A stretch of 7,600 nucleotides of DNA from Christensenella sp. UBA5399. Its GTDB lineage: Bacteria > Bacillota > Clostridia > Christensenellales > Christensenellaceae. Position 1 is the stretch's first letter. Every line of letters starts with the position of its first letter. Below the pieces are notes generated by a model, which saw nothing but the letters and a program-made list of their open reading frames with translations, was not told the origin of the DNA and searched no databases. Of this stretch, positions 1 through 6,510 are shown piece by piece. A program made the position numbers and the translations under genes. Location: positions 7,118-14,717 of the forward strand of contig DHOD01000109.1 in NCBI GenBank assembly GCA_002407725.1. The letters run 5' to 3'.

Positions 1-926
1 GCCTGCGCGAGCGCATCACCAAGGTCGCCCACAAAGTTGAGCAACACAGGCATCTCGTTAAAGAAAACCTGATCATCGGACAGGTTCAAATGCTTCACAA
101 GCATTTTACGTATTTCCTTGGAATCGTTGCGTATCATATCCAGCCGGATAGGCTCCAGTCGCGTCCGCTTTTTCACCAGTATTTCCATGATGTCACGGTA
201 GGACATGTCGTAATCGAAAAATGCCTCGTCTGCGTCAATATCGGCGTTGCGTGTGACTGAAAAAATGGTCTTATCCACAATTTTGTGCTTGGGGAACACG
301 CGCGACGCAAAAAGGTAGATGAGGTTCTCTATCAGTGTAAACTTGATGTATTTGCTGGGAAGCATCAACAGACGCTCAAAATAACCGCTGGCGGGGATGA
401 TCCCCAACCGCAGATTGTTATTTTTTGTTTTGAGCAGGACGGCGATATACGCCATGTCGTTCTGCAAAAAAGGGAACGGATGGTGCTTGTCTATGATATG
501 TGGTGACAATAACGGTAACACATTACGCTCAAAATAACGCGCAAGAAAACGCTCCTCATACTTGGTCAGGTGTTTGCACGACCGGTAATACACGCCCTGG
601 TCTTCAAGCAGCGAGAGTATGTTCATCAGCACATGGTTTTTACGCGGTGCAATCTTACGTATTTCCTTGTTGATGGCATGAAGCTGCTGTTGTGTGTTCA
701 TGCCGGAGCGTGGATCGATCTCGTCCTTTTTGAGCAACATCCGGTCGTACAGGCTGCCCACTCGTACGCGCAAAAACTCCGAGAGGTTGCTGTGGTAAAT
801 GGAAACAAAATTCAGGCGCTCAAACAAAGGTGTAGCAGGGGCCTCTGCTTCCTCCAGCACGCGCTCGTTGAATTTCAGCCAGCTTAAATCGCGGTTAATG
901 AAGTTTTCGTATTTATTATCAGGCAT
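1..926 (-). CDS. ppk: Polyphosphate kinase 1, N-terminal part (runs off the left edge)
   Basis: Ppk1 reversibly polymerises the gamma-phosphate of ATP into inorganic polyphosphate. Reading leftward from the ATG at 926-924, the frame is open to base 1 and gives 308 residues of a family usually near 700. The start reads MPDNKYENFINRDLSWLKFNERVLEEA, split here as the family block NRDLSWLKFNERVLEEA (residues 11-27) followed by RLNFVSIYHSNLSEFLRVRVGSL at 37-59. Asn47 matches the conserved ATP-contacting Asn of the SNLDEF block (Asn45 in E. coli). A later block, LPLLSPHIIDKHHPFPFLQN (about 137-156), is also typical. The visible part covers the N domain and most of the head domain; the phosphorylated catalytic His and the C-terminal domains lie outside the window. 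The usual Asp of NLDEF is Ser49 here. A GAGG ribosome binding site five bases upstream supports the start. It is co-transcribed with, and probably translationally coupled to, the surface-protein gene one base upstream. Confidence 0.95.
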   Translation of the reverse strand, partial: MPDNKYENFINRDLSWLKFNERVLEEAEAPATPLFERLNFVSIYHSNLSEFLRVRVGSLYDRMLLKKDEIDPRSGMNTQQQLHAINKEIRKIAPRKNHVLMNILSLLEDQGVYYRSCKHLTKYEERFLARYFERNVLPLLSPHIIDKHHPFPFLQNDMAYIAVLLKTKNNNLRLGIIPASGYFERLLMLPSKYIKFTLIENLIYLFASRVFPKHKIVDKTIFSVTRNADIDADEAFFDYDMSYRDIMEILVKKRTRLEPIRLDMIRNDSKEIRKMLVKHLNLSDDQVFFNEMPVLLNFVGDLGDALAQ

Positions 927-927
927 G

Positions 928-2757
928 TTATCCTCTTTTTTTACGACGCAGGTAAACAACCAGTAAAATGGCGACTGCGGCGGCCACAATGATTAAAATG
1001 ACTATCAACATGGTTGTGGTGTGGTCCGGGCCTTGCCGTTGTGGTTGCGGGGTAGCGGTTGGCGCAGCCGAGGCTTCCGGCGAAACGGTTGCTTCTGGTG
1101 TGGGTGGTGGCGTGGGGGTCTCTTCGTCTTGCGGAAGCGGCAATGCGGTTTCGGAAACGCCTGTGACAGTCAAAACGCCATTTCCCTCTGACTGCAGGCC
1201 AATATACAATGTCGGCAGGCCATTTTTAACATAAATGGTGGTGACGCCCCCGGCGTAAACCATGTCGGAGGAATCCGCATTTTCTATATTGACATTCACC
1301 CGGCCAATCTCATCGCCGGCACCGGATATTGCTTTGAACGTATGGCCGCCTGTGGTAAAGCTGGGGATGGAGAAAATGCCGCCGCTGTCCGTTGCGCCGG
1401 ACAGGGTTGCTTTCGTTGCGTTGTTTTTGAGCTCGACGGTGATCCCCGCCATAGGTGCATCTTCGCTGTCAACAAGGATTCCTTCAAGTGTTTGCGCGGG
1501 GGAGGGCGTGTCTGTCGGATCGCCACTCGCGCCGGGGGAAGGAGAAGCGGACGGCGTATCCTGCTGTGTATGCGTGCCGGCGGGCAGAGGGCGCGAGGAA
1601 GCTTGCTGGACCTCCAGCAACGTGTTTTCATTTCCACCCGGGTTTACGGCAGTGTTGATAAACACATCCTGTGTGCCTTGTGCGTAATTGATGTTATACA
1701 CACCTCCGGTACCCACGGAAGCGACTGTGGTGACATTGCCTTGCTCAAATTTCAGGTTGCATACGCCTACAATATTTTTTTCAGCGTTAAATACTTTTAA
1801 TGTATCGGCGTCGTGGGGGTCGATACCCGCAAAATAAATGGTTCCATCCGCATTGGCGACAGACTGCGTATCGTTGTTCAGCGTAGCGATATAGTTGGGC
1901 AGCGCAACGCCGTCCTGCGTCATCAGGTTCATCTTCATGTTGATGGTGGACAGGATGGTGGTGGGGATGGGCTGGGGCGCGGGTGTTGGCGTAGGCGCTA
2001 CGGTCGGTTGCGCCGTGGGTGCCACGGTTGGTTGCACCGTGGGCGCCACAGTTGGTTGTGCCGTTGGCGCTGCGGTTGGTTGGGCAGTAGGGGCCGCAGT
2101 CGGCTGCGGCGAATCGGTCGGCGCAGCCGTATCGGTTGGGGCAGGACTAGGCGAATCGGTGGGCGTGGGGCTGTCGGTAGGAGACGGAGAAGGCTCCGGG
2201 TCAGGCGAATCGCCGTCATACGCACCGGTAAGCGCTAGTGTGTTTTCTGCATTTAACGCAAAAAGGAAATCGATGGCCTCGGCTTTTTGGTTAATGTTTA
2301 CCTCGTATGTGTTGATGTCCGTATCCAAAGGCATCGCAACCTTGGACTGGAGCGGTTGTACATCGGGATTGTTCAGGATTTCTGTTTTATCCGCAGGGTA
2401 CAGGTGAAGCTTGGCGGCGCCGGTGGGTTCTTCGTCCTCCACGCCGGTTGTGATGGTCAGGTTGGATAATGGAAAATCAGGGAAGAACACTTTGCCGTCT
2501 TCATCCGTGACATCCTGGTATATGACGTCGTCCTCTGTCTCGCGGATGATCGATACCTCGGTATCGGCAAGGGGGTCACCGTCTCCGTCAGAAAGCTGGA
2601 TCACAAAAGTGGTCGTGAATATCTCAGGCTGCGTGCTCACAGACGGCGTGGGCTCGGGCTCGGCCGGGTCGTCATTGTTTTGGGCCATTGTGACCGAACA
2701 TAATGAAAGCACCAGACAGAGTGTAATGATGATGCAAAAAAAACCGGTTCTTTTCAT
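928..2757 (-). CDS. Secreted, membrane-anchored modular surface protein with Pro/Thr/Ser linkers
   Basis: The 609-residue product has a signal peptide (MKRTG basic end, hydrophobic core about 6-20, likely cleavage after TMA at residue 25). Three predicted beta-rich modules follow: about 46-180, 267-385 and 423-540. Each has the pattern of carboxypeptidase-regulatory-like or SpaA-like folds: an opening strand, a short 'plagxxV' turn, then DxDGxxxF/I (DEDGKVFFPDF at 85-95, NADGTIYFAGI at 302-312, DSGGIFSIPSF at 457-467). Low-complexity Pro/Thr/Ser/Ala linkers lie at about 184-266, 395-422 and 541-578. A single membrane helix at about 583-602 is followed by RRKKRG, so the bulk should face outside with a short basic tail inside. 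There is no LPXTG sortase signal. The start is the ATG at 2757-2755, five bases after GGAGG; a TTG four codons further upstream overlaps that site and was rejected. The specific role is not recognisable; a sensor, adhesin or envelope scaffold is possible. It heads a two-gene unit with ppk. Confidence 0.85.
   Translation of the reverse strand: MKRTGFFCIIITLCLVLSLCSVTMAQNNDDPAEPEPTPSVSTQPEIFTTTFVIQLSDGDGDPLADTEVSIIRETEDDVIYQDVTDEDGKVFFPDFPLSNLTITTGVEDEEPTGAAKLHLYPADKTEILNNPDVQPLQSKVAMPLDTDINTYEVNINQKAEAIDFLFALNAENTLALTGAYDGDSPDPEPSPSPTDSPTPTDSPSPAPTDTAAPTDSPQPTAAPTAQPTAAPTAQPTVAPTVQPTVAPTAQPTVAPTPTPAPQPIPTTILSTINMKMNLMTQDGVALPNYIATLNNDTQSVANADGTIYFAGIDPHDADTLKVFNAEKNIVGVCNLKFEQGNVTTVASVGTGGVYNINYAQGTQDVFINTAVNPGGNENTLLEVQQASSRPLPAGTHTQQDTPSASPSPGASGDPTDTPSPAQTLEGILVDSEDAPMAGITVELKNNATKATLSGATDSGGIFSIPSFTTGGHTFKAISGAGDEIGRVNVNIENADSSDMVYAGGVTTIYVKNGLPTLYIGLQSEGNGVLTVTGVSETALPLPQDEETPTPPPTPEATVSPEASAAPTATPQPQRQGPDHTTTMLIVILIIVAAAVAILLVVYLRRKKRG
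931..936 (-). promoter_or_regulatory. Ribosome binding site of ppk inside the upstream gene
   Basis: On the minus strand AGAGGA lies five bases before the ppk ATG (926-924) and within the last codons of the surface-protein gene, whose TAA is at 930-928. Ribosomes finishing the upstream gene would stop on top of this site, which points to translational coupling. Confidence 0.75.
1987..2106 (-). repeat. 24-bp tandem repeat coding for QPT(A/V)APT(A/V)
   Basis: About five imperfect copies of a 24-base unit encode the octapeptide QPTAAPTA and its variants (residues 218-257 of the surface protein). The copies differ mostly by Ala/Val changes and synonymous bases. This is the most regular part of the first linker (1960-2205), which separates module 1 from module 2. 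It should form an extended, possibly O-glycosylated spacer. Copy number in such tracts can change by slippage. Confidence 0.85.
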
Positions 2758-2762
2758 GAAAT

Positions 2763-2767
2763 CCTCC
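2763..2767 (-). promoter_or_regulatory. Ribosome binding site deciding the surface-protein start
   Basis: A perfect GGAGG on the minus strand ends five bases before the ATG at 2757-2755. It overlaps the in-frame TTG at 2769-2767, so that longer start would have no room for its own site. Confidence 0.85.
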
Positions 2768-2804
2768 AAATTATATGCAATGATGTATAAGCAACTCTAA
2801 ATAA

Positions 2805-2833
2805 ATTATACCACACTAAAAAGCGAACAAAAC
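2805..2833 (-). promoter_or_regulatory. Leftward promoter for the surface protein-ppk unit
   Basis: On the minus strand a perfect TATAAT (2810-2805) is preceded directly by TGG, giving an extended -10 (TGnTATAAT). A -35 at 17-base spacing would be GTTTTG (2833-2828), which is weak; the extended -10 would compensate. Transcription would start near 2798 and leave a leader of about 40 bases. Seen from sequence only. Confidence 0.65.
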
Positions 2834-2855
2834 CCGGAAGTAAACAAAATGAAAA

Positions 2856-2878
2856 CTTTTCTTGATAAATAAGAAAAG
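2856..2878. promoter_or_regulatory. 8-7-8 inverted repeat between divergent promoters, candidate operator
   Basis: CTTTTCTT and AAGAAAAG form a perfect 8-base inverted repeat separated by seven bases. Its centre (2867) lies about 61 bases upstream of the predicted rightward start and about 69 upstream of the leftward one, a position where an activator could act. The arms are AT-rich, so chance is possible. No regulator family is recognised from the sequence. Confidence 0.35.
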
Positions 2879-2892
2879 CACATATGATACGC

Positions 2893-2921
2893 TTGAAAAG
2901 AAAGGATGAATATTATATAAT
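2893..2921 (+). promoter_or_regulatory. Rightward promoter for the glycyl radical operon
   Basis: TTGAAA (2893-2898) and TATAAT (2916-2921) are separated by exactly 17 bases, a near-consensus vegetative sigma promoter. Transcription would start near 2928 and give a leader of about 86 bases before the activase ATG at 3014. No FNR-type TTGAT-N4-ATCAA site is visible next to it. Confidence 0.75.
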
Positions 2922-2941
2922 AATTATAAGTTAAAAAATTA

Positions 2942-2985
2942 ATTGCCAGGCACGTTTGTGATCAAATAAGCTTATTTCTGGCAAT
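2942..2985 (+). promoter_or_regulatory. Leader inverted repeat enclosing a 14-base palindrome
   Basis: ATTGCCAG (2942-2949) and CTGGCAAT (2978-2985) are perfect inverted arms, 28 bases apart. Between them lies a perfect palindrome, AAATAAGCTTATTT (2964-2977), which ends exactly at the right arm. In RNA this could fold as a stem closing over an inner hairpin. In DNA it could be an operator just after the transcription start. No T-tract follows, so it does not look like a finished terminator, and no known riboswitch class is recognised. Confidence 0.4.
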
Positions 2986-3013
2986 GGATTCTCGAGAGGT
3001 CTTCTAAAAGTAA

Positions 3014-3928
3014 ATGACTGAAAATGGATTGAAGGGCAAGGTTTTTGATATACAGAAATACTCTATCCATGACGGTATGGGCGTCAGGACAATTGTATTT
3101 TTGAAGGGGTGCCCGCTTAGGTGCAGGTGGTGCGCCAACCCCGAATCGCAGCTTGACACAAAGGAAATGCTGGTTTCACGCCCCAAATGCGTGAGCTGCG
3201 GCGTGTGTGAACAGATATGCAGCAAGGGCGCAATGACGGTGGACGCCAACGGTGTGACCCGTGTCAGTGAAAATTGCGACTTCTGTGGAGAATGCGTGAA
3301 GGCATGCCGGGGACGCGGGCTGCGAATTGCCGGCGATGAATATACCGTGGATCAGTTGATGGAAGAAGTGTTGAAAGACGAGATATTCTATATTTCCACC
3401 GGCGGGGGGCTGACGGTCAGCGGCGGCGAGCCACTCAGCCAATATGAATTTTTGAAAGAGTTGCTGAACCGTGCGCAAATGCGGGGGATCAACACGGCGA
3501 TAGAAACATGTGGCGTAGCGCCTGAAGAGCACTTTGCCGATATATTGAATTATGTGGACTGGCTGCTGATGGACCTGAAGCATATGGACGATGCCAAGCA
3601 TAAAGAGTGGACGGGCGGCTCCAACAAGGTGATCCTGAAGAACTGGGAGACCGCGGCAAAAAACAAAAAGCAGATTATCTGCCGGATCCCCGTGATTCCG
3701 GGGTTCAACGATACGGAGGAAGAAATTGCGGACATTGCAAGGTTTGTTTCCTCAATAGGGATCAATGAGATCCATATTTTGCAGTACCACAATCTGGGCG
3801 AGTCAAAATATCTGGCGTTGGGCAGGGATTATCCGTTAAGCGGTGTCAAGCAGCCGCCAAACGAGCGAATGGACGAACTGAAGGCCTGTGCTGAGAAGCA
3901 TATAGAGAAGGTTCAGATCGGCGGATGA
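3014..3928 (+). CDS. Glycyl radical enzyme activating enzyme (radical SAM, PflA/CutD-like)
   Basis: This 304-residue cytosolic iron-sulfur enzyme should cleave S-adenosylmethionine reductively and remove a hydrogen from the glycine of the partner enzyme encoded downstream. The radical-SAM motif CxxxCxxC is Cys33, Cys37 and Cys40, in GCPLRCRWCANPES. An inserted ferredoxin-like domain has two complete CxxCxxCxxxC sets (Cys59/62/65/69 and Cys88/91/94/98), predicting two auxiliary 4Fe-4S clusters. This is the arrangement of activases of the dehydratase/lyase glycyl radical enzymes, and simple pyruvate formate-lyase activase lacks it. The SAM-contacting SGGEP block is at 136-140. Length is normal for the extended class. 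The ATG at 3014 is the only good start, but the ribosome binding site is poor (AGAGGT 13 bases away, or AAAAG three bases away), so translation may be modest. It is the first gene of a two-gene operon, 74 bases before the glycyl radical enzyme. Confidence 0.95.
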   Translation: MTENGLKGKVFDIQKYSIHDGMGVRTIVFLKGCPLRCRWCANPESQLDTKEMLVSRPKCVSCGVCEQICSKGAMTVDANGVTRVSENCDFCGECVKACRGRGLRIAGDEYTVDQLMEEVLKDEIFYISTGGGLTVSGGEPLSQYEFLKELLNRAQMRGINTAIETCGVAPEEHFADILNYVDWLLMDLKHMDDAKHKEWTGGSNKVILKNWETAAKNKKQIICRIPVIPGFNDTEEEIADIARFVSSIGINEIHILQYHNLGESKYLALGRDYPLSGVKQPPNERMDELKACAEKHIEKVQIGG

Positions 3929-3986
3929 CGTGCCGGTCTTGATGATTGCCGCCCTGTGCGGCGCATACCCCTGTTGTTCAATTTCA

Positions 3987-3993
3987 AAAGGAG
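3987..3993 (+). promoter_or_regulatory. Ribosome binding site deciding the glycyl radical enzyme start
   Basis: AAAGGAG ends nine bases before the ATG at 4003. The in-frame ATG at 3994 directly abuts the site and the TTG at 3946 has none, so 4003 is preferred. The match is much stronger than that of the activase gene, which fits the need for more enzyme than activase. Confidence 0.8.
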
Positions 3994-4002
3994 ATGGTAA
4001 AT

Positions 4003-6438
4003 ATGGAAGAAGTGCAAAGCTATCAAATGAACCATAAGCAAGATGTGACCCCCAGGGTAAAAAAGTTGTTTGACGAGGCGCTGGAGGCTGTGCCGTCCGT
4101 CTGCGTTGAGCGGGCGCGTTACTGGACGCAAAGCTGGAAAGAAACAGAAGGCGAGCCGCTCCAGGTAAGGCGCGGGAAAGCAATTGCAAAAGTCCTGGAG
4201 AATATGTCCATATATATCCGTGACGGGGAGCTGATTGTGGGCAACGTGGCCCGCAAGCCCCGTGCGTCGGTGCTGTGCCCAGAATACATGGGGACGATCA
4301 TGGCCAAGGAATTTAATGATCCGGAAAAAGCCCCCAATGTGCGCCCGTTTGACAGGCACGATTTGGATTTCCAGACAAAGACAGAGTTTATAGAGGAAAT
4401 TTTCCCATACTGGCAGGACAAGACAATAGAATATTTCTCCATGAAAGAACTTAGCAAAGAGTGCGTGGACGCGACGCTGCCGTCGGAGTCCGACTTTTTT
4501 GCGGCGCCGGTTGCGGCGGAAATTCATCTGCGGCACGGTGCGGGACACCTCAATCCCGATTATGAGAAGGTGCTGAAGTACGGCGCGCGGGCGGTGATCG
4601 ACGAGGCCAGGGAGCGCATGGAAAAGCTGGCCCCCGATGAAGATGAGAAGCGCGAATTTTACGAAGCGGTCATTATAAGCTACGAAGCGTTTATCAAATT
4701 TGCACACAGATATGCGGATTTGGCTACGCAGATGGCGGAGAAAGAAAACGACGCCGTGCGCAAGCAGGAACTGCTGGAAATCGCGAAGCGGTGTATGTGG
4801 GTGCCCGAGAATCCCGCCCGGACTTTTGTCGAAGCGATGCAGTCCTTCTGGTTTTTGCAAATCATTATGTTTGGCATAGAACAGGACGATACGGCAATTT
4901 CCCCCGGCAGGATCGACCAGTATATGTATCCTTTCTATAAAGCGGACAAAGAGGCGGGCATACTGACGGATGACGAGGCGCAGGAACTGATTGAGCTGAT
5001 GTTTATCAAATCCGCCCACATGAGCGTGATGTGGGATTGTGTTATGTCGCACTACCATGCAGGATTCTCGCTGACACAGACCATTACGATCGGCGGCGTG
5101 GACGAAAATGGCCTGGATGCGACAAACGAGCTTTCCTATATGTTTCTTGAGGCCGAGGCGCAGGTGCCGATGTTCCAGCCCGAATTTGCGGCAAGGATCC
5201 ATAAGGATGCGCCGTTTGAATATTTTAAAAAGATTGCCGAAGTATCCAAGCTGGGTCACGGCAAGCCGAAGATGTTTGTAGACGAGACAGCGATCCCCGC
5301 GATGTTGAAACGGGGAGCAACGCTGGAGGAAGCGCGCGACTACTGCATTATTGGGTGTGTGGAGCCTACGACATCCAAAAACACATGCGGATGGACAAAC
5401 GCGGCATCGGTGAACCTGGCGAAATGTATGGAACTGGCGCTCAATGAGGGCAAATGCCTGATTACCGGCGAGCAACTGGGGCCAAAGACAAAAGATCCCG
5501 CAACATTTACCAGCATGAACGACGTGATAAACGCATACCACGAGCAGGTGGCGTATTTCACCAAGCTTATGACGGACGCAGTAAGCTGCTTTATAAAATA
5601 CCATGGGCAATATGCGACCAATCCCTTTACATCCGCAATTATTGGCGGGTGTATGGAACAGGGCAAGGATATGATTCGTGGTGGCGCGAAGTATATGGCG
5701 ATTGGTGTCAACGGTGTGGCCGCGCCCGATGTCGGCGATGTGCTGGCGGCAATCGACATGATTGTGTTCCAGCAAAAAGAATGCACGATGGCCGAATTGG
5801 CCGATGCGCTTCGGAAGAACTTTGAAGGGTATGACGACCTGCGGCACAAGCTGCTGCACAATGTGCCCAAGTACGGCAACGACAACGAATTTGTGGACAA
5901 TTATGTGCGCAAGGCGGGCCAAATTTATTGTAAAGAAGTTGAACAGTATACAGGGCCTTATGGCGAGCAGTATTGGGGCGGCGAGTTTGCGGTTTCGTCC
6001 AATGTGCCTCATGGCCTGGTGACAGGCGCGCTGGCTTCGGGCAGGAAGGCAAAGGAGCCTTTGGCAAACGGCGGCATCTCGGCGACAAACGGTTCCGATA
6101 TGAACGGGCCTACAGCGGTCATCAAGTCGGCGGCAAAAGTGGACAGTGTGACGGCCTGCAACGGAACATTGCTGAACATGCGGTTTTCACCTTCTGTACT
6201 TAAGGAAGAGCGGGATATTGTGAAGTTTGCAAACTTTATCCGCGCATATTGCCTGGCTGGCGGCTACCACATTCAGTTTAACGTGGTGAGCAGCGACCTG
6301 CTGAAGGATGCGCAAAAGAAACCGGAAAAATATAAAAACTTGTTGGTTCGCGTGGCGGGCTACAGCGCGTATTTTACGGAACTAAACAAAGAGGTGCAGG
6401 ACGACCTGATTGCGCGCACGGTGTATGACCAGATGTAA
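4003..6438 (+). CDS. Glycyl radical enzyme of the GCVEP dehydratase/lyase branch, substrate unknown
   Basis: The 811-residue cytosolic enzyme holds a radical on Gly786 (VRVAGYSAYF near the C-terminus) and should pass it to Cys452 in GCVEP (451-455), with Glu454 as the likely general base. Cys452-Glu454 is the signature of dehydratases and lyases such as glycerol or propanediol dehydratase, choline TMA-lyase and sulfonate lyases; pyruvate formate-lyase has adjacent cysteines instead. The PFL-type barrel spans about 20-690 and the glycine-radical domain about 705-811. Further family blocks are GAGHLNPDY (179-187), SPGRIDQYMYP (300-310), GTLLNMRFSP and QKKPEKYKNLLVRVAGYS. Pocket positions differ from relatives: Thr297-Ala298 where glycerol dehydratase has His-Ser, Asn466 where it has Asp, and Phe662 where it has Tyr and isethionate lyase has Arg (alignments from memory). 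Extra cysteines 448 and 462 flank Cys452. It is translated from a strong site 74 bases after its activase and followed by a terminator. The true substrate cannot be read from the sequence. Confidence 0.95.
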   Translation: MEEVQSYQMNHKQDVTPRVKKLFDEALEAVPSVCVERARYWTQSWKETEGEPLQVRRGKAIAKVLENMSIYIRDGELIVGNVARKPRASVLCPEYMGTIMAKEFNDPEKAPNVRPFDRHDLDFQTKTEFIEEIFPYWQDKTIEYFSMKELSKECVDATLPSESDFFAAPVAAEIHLRHGAGHLNPDYEKVLKYGARAVIDEARERMEKLAPDEDEKREFYEAVIISYEAFIKFAHRYADLATQMAEKENDAVRKQELLEIAKRCMWVPENPARTFVEAMQSFWFLQIIMFGIEQDDTAISPGRIDQYMYPFYKADKEAGILTDDEAQELIELMFIKSAHMSVMWDCVMSHYHAGFSLTQTITIGGVDENGLDATNELSYMFLEAEAQVPMFQPEFAARIHKDAPFEYFKKIAEVSKLGHGKPKMFVDETAIPAMLKRGATLEEARDYCIIGCVEPTTSKNTCGWTNAASVNLAKCMELALNEGKCLITGEQLGPKTKDPATFTSMNDVINAYHEQVAYFTKLMTDAVSCFIKYHGQYATNPFTSAIIGGCMEQGKDMIRGGAKYMAIGVNGVAAPDVGDVLAAIDMIVFQQKECTMAELADALRKNFEGYDDLRHKLLHNVPKYGNDNEFVDNYVRKAGQIYCKEVEQYTGPYGEQYWGGEFAVSSNVPHGLVTGALASGRKAKEPLANGGISATNGSDMNGPTAVIKSAAKVDSVTACNGTLLNMRFSPSVLKEERDIVKFANFIRAYCLAGGYHIQFNVVSSDLLKDAQKKPEKYKNLLVRVAGYSAYFTELNKEVQDDLIARTVYDQM

Positions 6439-6461
6439 GATAATCTTATATAAAATTCAAA

Positions 6462-6500
6462 AAATCCCTGGAGCAGTTCATGCTCCGGGGATTTGTTTGT
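6462..6500. terminator. Hairpin terminator between convergent genes
   Basis: A 14-base stem (6462-6475 with 6481-6494, one T-G wobble) closes a five-base GTTCA loop. The right arm is followed by a T-rich run (ATTTGTTTGT) and the left arm is preceded by AAAAAA, so it can stop transcription from both directions. It lies 23 bases after the glycyl radical enzyme stop and 16 bases past the stop of the convergent repeat protein. Confidence 0.9.
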
Positions 6501-6510
6501 AAGAGGTTGA

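Noticed and set aside
1895..2407. Plus-strand open frame with repeated VGATVGCAVGA-type units
   Set aside because: It is the antisense image of the Pro/Thr linker repeats of the surface protein; the sense strand has the signal peptide, membrane helix and ribosome binding site.
2755..2769. TTG start at 2769 for the surface protein
   Set aside because: This start overlaps the GGAGG site that serves the ATG at 2757, and the signal peptide is cleaner from that ATG.
3948..3962. GCCGC-CCTGT-GCGGC hairpin between activase and enzyme genes
   Set aside because: The stem is only five base pairs and no T-tract follows, so it does not support a terminator; it may be chance.
3946..4002. TTG start at 3946, 19 codons upstream, for the glycyl radical enzyme
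   Set aside because: There is no ribosome binding site before it, and AAAGGAG is well placed for the ATG at 4003.
3913..6012. Open frame of 699 codons on the minus strand opposite the glycyl radical enzyme
   Set aside because: It lies fully antisense to a gene with clear family motifs, has no ribosome binding site or recognisable domain, and its His/Arg/Cys-rich composition is what the codon bias of the sense gene produces.
4003..6438. Pyruvate formate-lyase as the identity of the 811-residue enzyme
   Set aside because: The active site is GCVEP with one catalytic Cys followed by Glu, not adjacent cysteines, and the activase carries two extra ferredoxin-type clusters.
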